From Undaria pinnatifida (lineage: Eukaryota; Sar; Phaeophyceae; Laminariales; Alariaceae), in contig JABAKD010000013.1 of NCBI GenBank assembly GCA_012845835.1, positions 14,028,665-14,092,664 of the forward strand: a DNA stretch of 64,000 nucleotides, written 5' to 3'. The notes under the pieces were generated by a model. That model saw only the letters and a list, made by a program, of their open reading frames with translations, was not told where the DNA came from and searched no databases. Position 1 is the first letter of the stretch. Each line of letters opens with the position of its first letter. Both the position numbers and the translations under genes were made by a program. Below are positions 1 to 11,728 of this stretch, one piece after another.

Positions 1-597
1 ATTTTCATCAACGAACGGCCGATCTTGGCCGTTCGGGCGAAAAGGGGGAGGGGGGAAAAACTTGGAGGGGAGGCGGGGGAGCAACGACAAATAGCAAGCA
101 ATATCATCTGCTTCACTACCACCGTGTTGTACTGTCCATCTGTGGCGTCCATTTAATCCAAGTTTGATACAACATGCATGAGGCCTTTTCGAGAAACCAA
201 GTTGGACAAAAGCAAGATTAGAACAGGACTTGACACAGCAGTACACGCTTGTGTACGGCAACAAAACCTTGCAAAAGCCCGAACCCCCGTCGATCGTGCT
301 CCATGGTGCTTTCTACCTGACCAAAAAGCCACAAGACGACGTTAAACGGCCTCAACATTCAACGAAACTCAGGGGGAAAATAACATTTTTTTCGGTGTCG
401 GACCCGGGGGGGGGGGGGTAATTAGGTGTCCGGGATTTTTTTTTTTGTGCGCCCTCGGGGTGAGGGCTAGTCAGGGGGGCAAGAGAAAGACTGGATGGAT
501 CATCTCAAGGAGGATATGTCGGACTTTGGAATGTAATTCGAAGGGTGTCGAAAGGCTGCTCAGAAGGCTGGCAGGTGGTTTCGACGAGTAGAGAAGG

Positions 598-676
598 GAG
601 CCGGAGGAGGGGGGGAGGGGGGGGGGAGGGGAAGGGGGGGGGGGGGGGGAGGGGAGGGGGGGGGGGGGGAAGAGGG
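598..676. repeat. G-rich low-complexity tract
   Basis: Almost uninterrupted G with occasional A. Translations across it are Gly/Arg or Pro runs and not evidence of a protein. Similar G or C tracts recur inside the large insertion. Confidence 0.9.
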
Positions 677-886
677 GGCATCATGCCCAAGACACTGAAG
701 TCTGGGTTTGGCCATCATCGTCTTGAAAGTTGTGGGCTATCCAATGGCCGTCCCAAGATTGCGTAAGACCGCCCTGACTTCTTCACCATGTTGCGCTCTC
801 TCCCCAGTCAGTGCCATTGATGATGAACTTGATACCCTCTATGAGCCGAACGCCGTCTATAGTCAGTTCCTAGGGTCTGCTAGTAT

Positions 887-1058
887 GACCTTTTTTCTTC
901 TTTTTTCCTTGCCTATTCTTCAGACAAGTCTGTTGTCTTTTCTTGCTTTTTTGTCTTTTTTTTTCTTTGCTTTCCTTTTTTTTCGATTTCTTCTCTTTTC
1001 TTTCCTTTCCTTTATTTATCTTGTTTTCTTCTCGTTGTTTTTTTTTTCGATTTGGCTT
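887..1058. repeat. Pyrimidine (T/C) tract
   Basis: A stretch of about 170 bases dominated by T with C. The Lys/Arg-rich frame on the opposite strand is a by-product of this composition. Confidence 0.85.
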
Positions 1059-2369
1059 TAGTCTGCCGTGCGTACGCGGAGCGATAGATACTACGTGTAG
1101 TATATACGTGATAGTTTTTCTTTGGTGGCAAGCGATATAGTCGGTTTCTCCAGGCGCGAGTAACGAGACGTATGCACCGTTTTGGACCTGGCACATCGTA
1201 GACTGCATACCTTCGTTCCCCTTTGCCGCCTCGGTAAGGTATGCTGCGAAGCATGCCCTAGCAGGCTTGTAGCGGGAGTGGGGGGGTCTTTCTGGCGGGT
1301 GTAAGGCCGGACTCACCCTCAAGGAGTGATACCTTCTTGCTGCTGCGTGTGGCCGCGAGGCTTAGGCGTGGCGGTAGAGTTGGGTCGTACGTGGTGCGTT
1401 AGGCATGGTCACCTATGATTCGCGCGTCTTTTTAGGCAGCAGCGGCGGAGCAGCAATGCTTAATCGGGATGCTCGTGCGCGGAGGCAGACGCCACCACGA
1501 GCCACGCTACGGGGCAGTCTCGGTTTGCGTGGAGGAAACTGCGCCGGCAGGAGGCTGGATTCGACGACGAAGAAGGAGGGCGACTGGCCGTCGACGGGCG
1601 GGGAAGAGACGGATTGAACTCTCCCTGAACGAGAATTTTTGTTTTTCAGATCAGCACCGCAAACTGCGTGGAGCATTTTGATTTTTTTTGGACGGGGGAG
1701 AAGGGGAACCGACTGGAATTGAGTGTGAACGAGAGCAAGTGCGAAGGAGCTGGCCGAGTGAGCTAAGGCGATGAGGCGGCCACGGAGAACCACAGCAGAA
1801 GGATGGCACACGGAGACCCACGACCGGCACGCACATCATCATCAATCATGAGAGCAGCGATCGTCAATTTTTTCAAGGGTTATTTTTACGAGGCAGTAGT
1901 ACAACATGTTACTTACGTCACTGATTTTTGTAGAGTTTGTAGAAGAGTTGTATACCCTTCACGGGGAACGACCCGCCGCAATTTTCAATTTTCAGGCACG
2001 GGCGTCGTAGCTGCGCTGCAACCTGTCAAATAACTCGGGAAGGAGGGGCGATTATTGATATCTGTATTGCTGCTGTGGTTTTTGGTTCCATTGCTCTTGT
2101 TTCACTGCATGCCCGCGGGTCGTCACTCTGACAGCACTCCAGACAGCAGGCGCGTTCGTCTATACCCACGATTACCGTGCGGTTCGTACGGTGCATGCAG
2201 CCCAACCGCTGTAGTTTGTAGCCGCGAGTTGGTTAGTTGTGGGGACGGGTGAACTCTATGCTGTAGTTGAGTGGATACCCGCTGCCATGTGAGTTCAGTT
2301 TGCACATTTGACCTTTTCACTTGTGCGCCTTTTTCCGTATCGTGCGTTTTTAGGCGGGAAAGCGTAGTT

Positions 2370-2599
2370 TTGTTTGATATCTTTCGAATTGCTTGGTTAT
2401 TATTGTGTCTGTGACTCGGGAGGGAGAGCACCCCGAGAGACCAATCTACCGCAACCAACCTTGACGGTATTCCACTGGTGGTCTCTACTCTAAATCCCGT
2501 CTCTCCCTCCGTTAACCACTAGCCAGGTCCCAACCGAAACCCATGCAGTCTAAGACGACTGAGTCCCACCCACGGTACGATACCGTGGAAACTCCTCCA
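2370..2599. repeat. 230-bp direct repeat, copy 1
   Basis: Nearly identical to 3,021-3,250; I noticed one C/T difference. From its second base the unit begins TG and ends CA, as long terminal repeats do. I see no target-site duplication, primer-binding site or polypurine tract, so an LTR reading is weak. Confidence 0.85.
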
Positions 2600-2754
2600 T
2601 CCGACTCCTAAGTGAACCAACTGTTGTATATACCAATATCAGTTAATTCCTAGTGCACAGAAATGAAGACAAACACAATTGTCATAAAATACACAGTGCG
2701 ACATTTCCCCCTTCTCCTCACCTTCGAAAGAAAAAGGGTGGGTGGGTGGGAGAA
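2600..2754. other. Spacer between repeats; nothing recognised
   Basis: A short AT-richer spacer ending in a GGGTGGGTGGG run. No gene or RNA seen. Confidence 0.5.
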
Positions 2755-3019
2755 ATATCACGAGAGCCGACCTAATGCTGGGTCGCTGGCCGGCTACTAA
2801 CACTTGCCTCTTCTCTGGTCGCACAGCCTACACGGTACCGTCCCTTGCCCTCCGACGTGCGGGCTTACCTAGCTGCGCGAGTCAACCGAAGAGTGATGGC
2901 CACCAACTACCGTGTGGTGGACCGTTACCAGAGCATGGAACAACAACCCTAAATTCTTTCGCGTCCAAACAAACCACGGGTTACGCCGCTTTCGGTTCCC
3001 GAAGGTCATAACCCTCTCC
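2755..3019. repeat. 265-bp repeat shared with the right flank
   Basis: Matches 63,156-63,420 almost base for base, so the same sequence lies on both outer sides of the large insertion. At its right edge it is joined directly to the second 230-bp repeat, whereas the right-flank copy continues into different sequence. The function is unknown; I could not match it to rRNA or tRNA. Confidence 0.85.
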
Positions 3020-3020
3020 T

Positions 3021-3250
3021 TTGTTTGATATCTTTCGAATTGCTTGGTTATTATTGTGTCTGTGACTTGGGAGGGAGAGCACCCCGAGAGACCAATCTAC
3101 CGCAACCAACCTTGACGGTATTCCACTGGTGGTCTCTACTCTAAATCCCGTCTCTCCCTCCGTTAACCACTAGCCAGGTCCCAACCGAAACCCATGCAGT
3201 CTAAGACGACTGAGTCCCACCCACGGTACGATACCGTGGAAACTCCTCCA
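3021..3250. repeat. 230-bp direct repeat, copy 2
   Basis: Second copy of the 2,370-2,599 repeat. It ends 23 bases past the stop codon of the tyrosine-recombinase relic, so it may belong to that element's 3' end. No third copy was found beyond the relic's other end. Confidence 0.85.
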
Positions 3251-3272
3251 AACACGAGGTCGCCGAAGACTG

Positions 3273-4293
3273 CTACGGTTTCCCCCATATAGTGCCTTGG
3301 CCTGGCTGTCTCTGGCCCTTTCCTGCTACCGCTAGTTTGCGAGAGACTTGTCCTGCGTCCTCTACGTTATTGCGAGTGTATACCTTGTAAGCATCAGACT
3401 TCCAACGTCCTTCGCGCTGGGTTACTCGCTCGGGCACGTCGCTCCCGCCGCGAGCACGGACGCACCTCCTATACGGAGAGAGTGTAGTGCAAACTCATCG
3501 GGGTTGCGTCCCGACTGCGCCACAATCTCTCTCAACGCTCGCATCGCTTGGCCATATCCCCATACTCTCACTCCGTTGTCACTACGATACGAGGCGAGGG
3601 GGGCGCGTTCGGGAAGCGCTGGATACCGCGACAACAGATCCACCATGAGGGCAACGGCGCCGCCGCCGGTGCCCAAACCCGAACGCGGACCCCGCACCGC
3701 GGAACGTGTGCGCACGATGACGCTACCTGCTTGCCCCTGATCACCCTTGTGTCCCCGAAAGCGTACCTCCAAGCGATCGGCCCCTTGCCACCGCAATATA
3801 TCCAACTGGCTCTCTCCAGCAAAGAATGCAACATCACTACGTGTAAGGCAGTGTGCGGCGTGCACGACGCCTGCTGCGCCCGCAAACACCTCGTCCGACC
3901 GCATAATGAAAACAAAAAAATATGCCATACCCAAACAAAGCCACAGAACGCCACCACCACTGCCCCATGACGGGGCTAGGCTTTTCCCTGCCCACAGCAT
4001 CTCCCATGACACCGGGAGGCGTACGGGGCGGGCTGTTCCCGCGAGCGTGTGTGAACGTGAAATCCCTTTCAACGCGCTCTTCATCAAAGACGACTTTGTA
4101 GGAAGCTCAAGACCCAAACCCACCCGGTGAAAATACTGTACGGCGGCAAGTTTACCAGAAATGGTCCCCGCTTGGTTCCCTTCAGATGCGGCACACCACG
4201 CCGCGAAATCGACCAGGGCCCATATCAGGCGCTTTCTGACTCCCCTGGTTCAAGATATGACTCGCTACCTATCCACTCACGAAATTTTAACCA
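3273..4293 (-). pseudogene. Tyrosine recombinase of a DIRS/Crypton-like element, frameshifted
   Basis: The longest open part (4,123-3,422) holds the conserved core: a VRFRGHKGDQ segment and the box LHSLRIGGAS with the H-x-x-R catalytic pair. It then stops early. Reading on after one missing base near 3,440-3,450 restores the family C-terminus, REGRWKSDAYKVYTRNN, including the probable catalytic Tyr, down to a TAG at 3,273-3,275. A second one-base break lies near 4,235: upstream WLKFREWIG is in one frame, downstream LVDFAAWCAASEGN in another. Tyrosine recombinases of this type cut and rejoin DNA to integrate mobile elements. No reverse transcriptase was found nearby, so a DIRS relic and a recombinase-only (Crypton-like) element cannot be told apart. 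Two frameshifts suggest a dead copy, though base errors are possible. Confidence 0.8.
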
Positions 4294-4521
4294 AGACCGG
4301 AAGCCTGAGCCATAAGTGCGTTCAGACGAGCCCGCAACTGACTGCCGGATGTACTGGACGCTAAAATCCCGGTACATAGACCCGCACCCGCTTGCCCTAG
4401 GTCCTGCTCCTGATCCGGATACAGGTTCCGACCCCGGGTGTACCAGCGGCGCCTCCCTCCTGGTAGCTGCAGCTCGATGTCCTCCCAGAGTTGGCCCCGC
4501 GGGTGAGCGGAGCCCGCACCC

Positions 4522-4824
4522 CTACGGGCTGCTAGGTACAGCGGCAGTGCGAGCTGTCGAACCACCCTGTGCCATGGCTTGTCCCCTGGCTTGCGTGCCG
4601 GCTTGTGACCCCCCGGCTCCCGCGCTAGGAGCGCGAGATCCATCGGATGCTGCAGCGCTGCCGCTGCGGTACTTCTTCGCGGAGTCGTGAAGGAATGCAC
4701 ATTGCCGGAAACGGCCACCCTCCTTTTTGGCCCAACCGAAACAGTGCCTCGCCGTCTGCGTCTTCGCCCGCTTCGCCGCCGACGGGCCGCTTCTTGCCCA
4801 ACTTGACGTGCCGCCCGCGGACAA
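4522..4824 (-). pseudogene. Probable N-terminal zinc-finger part of the recombinase element
   Basis: The minus frame contains HCFGWAKKEGGRFRQCAFLHD, close in spacing to CCCH-type fingers found ahead of recombinase or Gag-like regions, but one expected middle Cys is not visible. It lies upstream of the recombinase relic on the same strand. The intervening frame (4,718-4,287) is Arg/Gly/Ala-rich and unrecognised. I infer it is part of the same decayed element. Confidence 0.4.
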
Positions 4825-4849
4825 CTATCATACCACCCGTATATAACAT

Positions 4850-5094
4850 TTAATACATATATGCATTATATACCACCTGTATATAACAATTATATATACA
4901 CATTATATATATATGATATATACCGGTTCGTAACCTGCTCGTATCCCAGATATACTTTGAACCATCGAATGCGGAGAACCTGGTACCAGGGATACATTCT
5001 ACCTGGTACGCATCAAGTGTCCTTCCAACCCCCGTTCGACCCCGTCCGAATTTATATATATTCGTATGTATATATTTTTTCTTTTCTTCTTTTT
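4850..5094. repeat. AT-rich TATA-type microsatellite region
   Basis: Repeated TATATA, TATACC and CCTGGTAC-like words, ending in a T/C tract. No gene seen. Confidence 0.75.
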
Positions 5095-5705
5095 CTTTTC
5101 GCCTCCGGTTCACCCATTTAATAGACGCTGTCGGAACTTACATCCGGTTCATCTAGCACTTGAGTTGTCGTGCATACGCGATGAATACATGATGACGATG
5201 ACCAATATTTCAGCGATTGACACGTAATTTCGCATCAGATTCATGACCATTCTTACCATGGTCTGCGTATTGTGATATATTCGGTACCATACCTGTGGTA
5301 TAAATATATACACACGTACGATGATTCGCGACTTGTCAGATCACATCTTCTGCTGTACCAGGTACTCGTACTACACAGCGACGGCTGCATCATTCGAGCC
5401 CACCTAAAAACCATGACCCATCGATTGTACGCGAAACATGTGAAGCCGTGATACCTGCGGTCGCACGCAACGGCGTGTCGATCGCCTCTCTCGACTTCCC
5501 ATGCAGAATGAACCCGACGCCTGTCTCGACGGAGACTAGGTGTGGGTATTCTGTCTTTGGTTTCTCAATTCGAGCATGAATGGGGTACATACTAACAACC
5601 TATATAGGTCCAACGCCCGTCTCAACGGAGACTGGGTATGCATTTACCCCGCACCAAAGCCTGATATTCTGTATCTGACTTCTTCGTTAAATCGAGCCCA
5701 CCTGA
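5095..5705. repeat. Array leader module, copy A
   Basis: About 610 bases that recur at 10,762-11,376 with few differences. The module runs from a TTTCG...GGTTCA segment through ATTTAATAGACGCTG into the first divergent satellite monomers. It marks the beginning of each of two array blocks. Confidence 0.85.
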
Positions 5706-8700
5706 GACCATGACCCATCGATTGTACGCGAAACATGCGAAGCCGTGATACCGGCGGTCGCATACAGCAATAAAAAAAAACGCCTGTCTCGACGGAGACG
5801 AGGTGTAGTTATCCTGTCTTTGGTTTCTCAATTCGAGCATGAAGGGGGGGTACAAATAATTGGAGACATAAATCATCGCCCGTCTCAACGGAGACTGGGT
5901 ACGTATTCTGCCTCAACCCCACCTGAAACCATGACCCATCGATTGTACGCGAAACAGGCGAAGCCGTGATACCAGCGGTCGCATGCAGCGACAACCAAAC
6001 GCCTGCCTCGACGGAGAAGAGGTGTAAGTATCCTGTCTTTGGTTTCTCAATTCGAGCATGAAAGGGGGTACAAATGATGGGCGACATACGTCAACGCCCG
6101 TCGCAACGGAGACTGGGTACGTATTCTGCCTCAACCCCACCTGAAACCATGACCCATCGATTGTACGCGAAACATGCGAAGCCGTGATACCGGCGGTCGC
6201 ATACAGCAATAAATAAACGCCTGTCTCGACGGAGACGAGGTGTAGGTATTCTGTCTTTGGTTTCTCAATTCGAGCATGAAGGCGGGTACAAATAATTGGC
6301 GACATAAATCATTGCCCGTCTCAACGGAGACTGTGTACGTATTCTGCCTCAACCCCACCTGAAACCATGACCCATCGATTGTACGCGAAACATGCGAAGC
6401 CGTGATACCGGCGGTCGCATACAGCAATAAATAAACGCCTGTCTCGACGGAGACGAGGTGTAGGTATTCTGTCTTTGGTTTCTCAAATCGAGCATGAAGG
6501 GGGGGTATAAATAATTGGCGACATAAATCATCGCCCGTCTCAACGGAGACTGGGTACGTATTCTGACTCCACCCCACCTGAAACCATGACCCATCGATTG
6601 TACGCGAAACATGCGAAGCCGTGATACCGGCGGTCGCATACAGCAATAAATAAACGCCTGTCTCGACGGAGACGAGGTGTAGGTATTCTGTCTTTGGTTT
6701 CTCAATTCGAGCATGAAGGCGGGTACAAATAATTGGCGACGTAAATCAGCGCCCCTCTCAACGTAGACTAGGTACGTATTATGTCTCAACCCCACCTGAA
6801 ACCATGACCCATCGATTGTACGCGAAACCTGCGAAGCCGAGAGACCGGCGGTCGCATACAGCAATAACCAAATGCCTGCCTCGACGGAGACGAGGTATAG
6901 GTATCCTGTCTTCGGTTTCTCAATTCGAGCATGAAGGGGGGGTACAAATAATTGGAGACATAAATCATCGCCCGTCTCAACGGAGACTGGGTACGTATTC
7001 TGCCTCAACCCCACCTGAAACCATGACCCATCGATTGTACGCGAAACATGCGAAGCCGCGATACCAGCGGTCGCATGCAGCGACAACCAAACGCCTGCCT
7101 CGAAGGAGACGAGGTGTAAGTATCCTGTCTTTGGTTCCTCAATTCGAGCATGAAAGGGGGTACAAATGATTGGCGACATACGTCAACGCCCGTCACAACG
7201 GAGACTGGGTACGTATTCTGCCTCAACCCCACCTGAAACCATGACCCATCGATTGTACGCGAAACATGCGAAGCCGTGATTCCGGCGGTCGCATACAGCA
7301 ATAAATAAACGCCTGTCTCGACGGAGACGAGGTGTAGTTATCCTGTCTTTGGTTTCTCAATTCGAGCATGAAGGGGGGGTACAAATAATTGGCGACATAA
7401 ATCATCGCCCGTCTCAACGGAGACTGGGTACGTATTCTGCCTCAACCCCACCTGAAACCATGACCCATCGATTGTACGCGAAACATGCGAAGCCGTGATA
7501 CCGGCGGTCGCATACAGCAATAAATAAACGCCTGTCTCGACGGAGACGAGGTGTAGTTATCCTGTCTTTGGTTTCTCAATTCGAGCATGAAGGGGGGGGG
7601 TACAAATAATTGGCGACATACATCATCGCCCGTCTCAACGGAGACTGGGTACGTATTCTGCCTCAACCCCACCTGAAACCATGACCCATCGATTGTACGC
7701 GAAACATGCGAAGCCGTGATACCGGCGGTCGCATACACCAGTAACTAAACGCCTGTCTCGACGGAGACGAGGTGTAGGTATTCTGTCTTTGGTTTCTCAA
7801 TTCGAGCATGAAGGCGGGTACAAATAATTGGCGACGTAAATCAGCGCCCCTCTCAACGTAGACTAGGTACGTATTCTGCCTCAACCCCACCTGAAACCAT
7901 GACCCATCGATTGTACGCGAAACATGCGAAGCCGTGATACCGGCGGTCGCATACACCAGTAACTAAACGCCTGTCTCGACGGAGACGAGGTGTAGGTATT
8001 CTGTCTTTGGTTCCTCAATTCGAGCATGAAGGCGGGTACAAATAATTGGCGACGTAAATCAGCGCCCCTCTCAACGTAAACTAGGTAAATCAGCGCCCCT
8101 CTCAACGTAGACTAGGTACGTATTATGTCTCAACCCCACCTGAAACCATGACCCATCGATTGTACGCGAAACCTGCGAAGCCGAGAGACCGGCGGTCGCA
8201 TACAGCAATAACCAAATGCCTGCCTCGACGGAGACGAGGTATAGGTATCCTGTCTTCGGTTTCTCAATTCGAGCATGAAGGGGGGGTACAAATAATTGGA
8301 GACATAAATCATCGCCCGTCTCAACGGAGACTGGGTACATATTCTGCCTCAACCCCACCTGAAACCATGACCCATCGATTGTACGCGAAACATGCGAAGC
8401 CGTGATACCGGCGGTCGCATACAGCAATAAATAAACGCCTGTCTCGACGGAGACGAGGTGTAGTTATCCTGTCTTTGGTTTCTCAATTCGAGCATGAAGG
8501 GGGGGGGTACAAATAATTGGCGACATACATCATCGCCCGTCTCAACGGAGACTGGGTACGTATTCTGCCTCAACCCCACCTGAAACCATGACCCATCGAT
8601 TGTACGCGAAACATGCGAAGCCGTGATACCGGCGGTCGCATACACCAGTAACTAAACGCCTGTCTCGACGGAGACGAGGTGTAGGTATTCTGTCTTTGGT

Positions 8701-10570
8701 TTCTCAATTCGAGCATGAAGGCGGGTACAAATAATTGGCGACGTAAATCAGCGCCCCTCTCAACGTAGACTAGGTACGTATTCTGCCTCAACCCCACCTG
8801 AAACCATGACCCATCGATTGTACGCGAAACATGCGAAGCCGTGATACCGGCGGTCGCATACACCAGTAACTAAACGCCTGTCTCGACGGAGACGAGGTGT
8901 AGGTATTCTGTCTTTGGTTCCTCAATTCGAGCATGAAGGCGGGTACAAATAATTGGCGACGTAAATCAGCGCCCCTCTCAACGTAAACTAGGTAAATCAG
9001 CGCCCCTCTCAACGTAGACTAGGTACGTATTATGTCTCAACCCCACCTGAAACCATGACCCATCGATTGTACGCGAAACCTGCGAAGCCGAGAGACCGGC
9101 GGTCGCATACAGCAATAACCAAATGCCTGCCTCGACGGAGACGAGGTATAGGTATCCTGTCTTCGGTTTCTCAATTCGAGCATGAAGGGGGGGTACAAAT
9201 AATTGGAGACATAAATCATCGCCCGTCTCAACGGAGACTGGGTACGTATTCTGCCTCAACCCCACCTGAAACCATGACCCATCGATTGTACGCGAAACAT
9301 GCGAAGCCGCGATACCAGCGGTCGCATGCAGCGACAACCAAACGCCTGCCTCGAAGGAGACGAGGTGTAAGTATCCTGTCTTTGGTTCCTCAATTCGAGC
9401 ATGAAAGGGGGTACAAATGATTGGCGACATACGTCAACGCCCGTCACAACGGAGACTGGGTACGTATTCTGCCTCAACCCCACCTGAAACCATGACCCAT
9501 CGATTGTACGCGAAACATGCGAAGCCGTGATTCCGGCGGTCGCATACAGCAATAAATAAACGCCTGTCTCGACGGAGACGAGGTGTAGTTATCCTGTCTT
9601 TGGTTTCTCAATTCGAGCATGAAGGGGGGGTACAAATAATTGGCGACATAAATCATCGCCCGTCTCAACGGAGACTGGGTACGTATTCTGCCTCAACCCC
9701 ACCTGAAACCATGACCCATCGATTGTACGCGAAACATGCGAAGCCGTGATACCGGCGGTCGCATACAGCAATAAATAAACGCCTGTCTCGACGGAGACGA
9801 GGTGTAGTTATCCTGTCTTTGGTTTCTCAATTCGAGCATGAAGGGGGGGGGTACAAATAATTGGCGACATACATCATCGCCCGTCTCAACGGAGACTGGG
9901 TACGTATTCTGCCTCAACCCCACCTGAAACCATGACCCATCGATTGTACGCGAAACATGCGAAGCCGTGATACCGGCGGTCGCATACACCAGTAACTAAA
10001 CGCCTGTCTCGACGGAGACGAGGTGTAGGTATTCTGTCTTTGGTTTCTCAATTCGAGCATGAAGGCGGGTACAAATAATTGGCGACGTAAATCAGCGCCC
10101 CTCTCAACGTAGACTAGGTACGTATTCTGCCTCAACCCCACCTGAAACCATGACCCATCGATTGTACGCGAAACATGCGAAGCCGTGATACCGGCGGTCG
10201 CATACAGCAGTAACTAAACGCCTGTCTCGACGGAGACGAGGTGTAGGTATTCTGTCTTTGGTTCCTCAATTCGAGCATGAAGGCGGGTACAAATAATTGG
10301 CGACGTAAATCAGCGCCCCTCTCAACGTAAACTAGGTACGTATTCTGTATCAACCCCACCTGAAACCATGACCCATCGATTGTACGCGAAACCTGCGAAG
10401 CCGAGAGACCGGCGGTCGCATACAGCAATAACCAAATGCCTGCCTCGACGGAGACGAGGTATAGGTATCCTGTCTTCGGTTTCTCAATTCGAGCATGAAG
10501 GGGGGCTGCAAATAATAACGTCGTCACATAAGTCAACGCCCGTCTGCCCGTCTCGACGGAGACTGGGTAA
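5396..10570. repeat. 218-bp satellite array, block A
   Basis: About two dozen tandem monomers. The marker ACCTGAAACCATGACCC occurs at 5,921, 6,139, 6,357, 6,576 and 6,794, giving 218-219-bp spacing. Each monomer carries two short hairpins, GTCTC-GACG-GAGAC and GTCTC-AACG-GAGAC, and an ATTCGAGCATGAAGG segment followed by a variable G run. Numerous similar frames on both strands arise because the monomer has few stops and its length is not a multiple of three. I do not regard them as genes. Confidence 0.95.
7430..9012. repeat. 907-bp higher-order repeat within block A
   Basis: 7,430-8,105 recurs 907 bases later at 8,337-9,012, including the irregular short unit around 8,045-8,105. A longer segment starting near 6,763 recurs 2,251 bases later (near 9,014) and extends to about 10,130. 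This nested pattern implies recent multi-monomer duplications by unequal exchange or slippage. Confidence 0.85.
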
Positions 10571-10761
10571 GTATTATGCGTCTATCTTCTCACTTTTTAT
10601 TCCGGTGAAATACTGTCCAACGCCTGACTCGACGGAGTGCCAGGTAGACATTCTGTATTTCTTACATATTAGGCTTGTCACCTGCAGGAACAGGGCGCTG
10701 TATACTATGCGTAATAATATATTCCAGCCATTGGTATATATATATACTCGGAGTATATATT
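10571..10761. repeat. Array end module, copy A
   Basis: This sequence after the last block-A monomer (GACTGGGTAAGTATTATGCG onward) recurs at about 62,783-62,955 after the large insertion. It therefore marks the right end of an array block. An AT-rich TATATA stretch closes it. Confidence 0.8.
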
Positions 10762-11376
10762 TTCGCTTCTGGTTCATCCATTTAATAGACGCTGTCGGAA
10801 CTTACATCCGGTTCATCTACCACTTGAGTTGTCGTGCAAACGCGATGAATACATGATGACGATGACCAATATTTCAGCGATTGACACGTAATTTCGCATC
10901 AGATTCATGACCATTCTTACCATGGTCTGCGTATTGTGGTATATTCGGTACCATACCTATGGTATAAATATGTGCATACGTACGAAGATGAGTCGCGACT
11001 TGTCAGATCACATCTTCTGCTGTACCAGGTAGTCGTACTACACAGCGACGGCTGCATCATTCGAGCCCACCTAAAAACCATGACCCATCGATTGTACGCG
11101 AAACATGTGAAGCCGTGATACCTGCGGTCGCACGCAACGGCGTGGCGATCGCCTCTCTCGACTTCCCATACAGAATGAACCCGACGCCTGTCTCGACGGA
11201 GACTAGGTGTGGGTATTCTGTCTTTGGTTTCTCAATTCGAGCATGAATGGGGTACATACTAACAACCTATATAGGTCAACGCCCGTCTCAACGGAGACTG
11301 GGTATGCATTTAACCCGCACCAAAGCCTGATATTCTGTATCTGACTTCTTCATTAAATCGAGCCCACCTGAGACCA
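10762..11376. repeat. Array leader module, copy B
   Basis: Second copy of the 5,095-5,705 module, beginning a second, shorter satellite block that is interrupted by the large insertion. Confidence 0.85.
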
Positions 11377-11716
11377 TGACCCATCGATTGTACGCGAAAC
11401 ATGCGAAGCCGTGATACCGGCGGTCGCATACAGCAATAAATAAACGCCTGTCTCGACGGAGACGAGGTGTAGTTATCCTGTCTTTGGTTTCTCGATTCGA
11501 GCATGAAGGGGGGGTACAAATAATTGGCAACATAAATCATCGCCCGTCTCAACGGAGACTGGGTACGTATTCTGCCTCAACCCCACCTGAAACCATGACC
11601 CGTCGATTGTACGCGAAACATGCGAAGCCGTGATACCGGCGGTCGCATACAGCAATAACTAAACGCCTGTCTCGACGGAGACGAGGTGTAGGTATTCTGT
11701 CTTTGGTTTCTCAATT
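11377..11716. repeat. 218-bp satellite block B, left part
   Basis: Monomers of the same satellite, ending abruptly inside a monomer after TTTCTCAATT. In intact monomers this is followed by CGAGCATGAAGG, which reappears only at 62,493. Confidence 0.9.
11713..11716. repeat. Target-site duplication AATT, left
   Basis: The intact satellite reads CTCAATTCGAGC. Here CTCAATT is followed by the element end AACAGAAAATT. AATT occurs again at 62,489-62,492 before CGAGC. Removing the element and one AATT restores the monomer exactly. Confidence 0.85.
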
Positions 11717-11728
11717 AACAGAAAATTA

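Larger units (their letters stand above)
1..2369. other. No convincing gene; low-complexity-rich flank
   Basis: I see no exon with a recognisable product here. Open frames are short, overlap on both strands, and several run through low-complexity sequence. The stretch holds a G-rich tract and a pyrimidine tract, listed separately. Undetected short exons cannot be excluded. Confidence 0.5.

Noticed and set aside
870-1322. 150-residue Lys-rich frame on minus
   Set aside because: Driven by the T/C tract on the plus strand; no recognisable domain.
2370-3250. Miniature LTR retrotransposon from the 230-bp repeats
   Set aside because: TG...CA ends are present, but no target duplication, primer-binding site or polypurine tract is visible.
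5396-10570. CRISPR array
   Set aside because: Units are about 218 bp, the 'spacers' are themselves repeated, and the context is eukaryotic with no cas genes.
5396-10570. Hammerhead ribozyme in the monomer
   Set aside because: A CGAAAC box is present, but no CUGANGA core lies at a compatible distance on either strand.
5390-11655. Dozens of similar frames in the satellite (for example ...TIDGSWFQVG... on minus)
   Set aside because: They repeat with the 218-bp monomer in all frames because the monomer is poor in stops. There is no start, splice or composition support for a protein.
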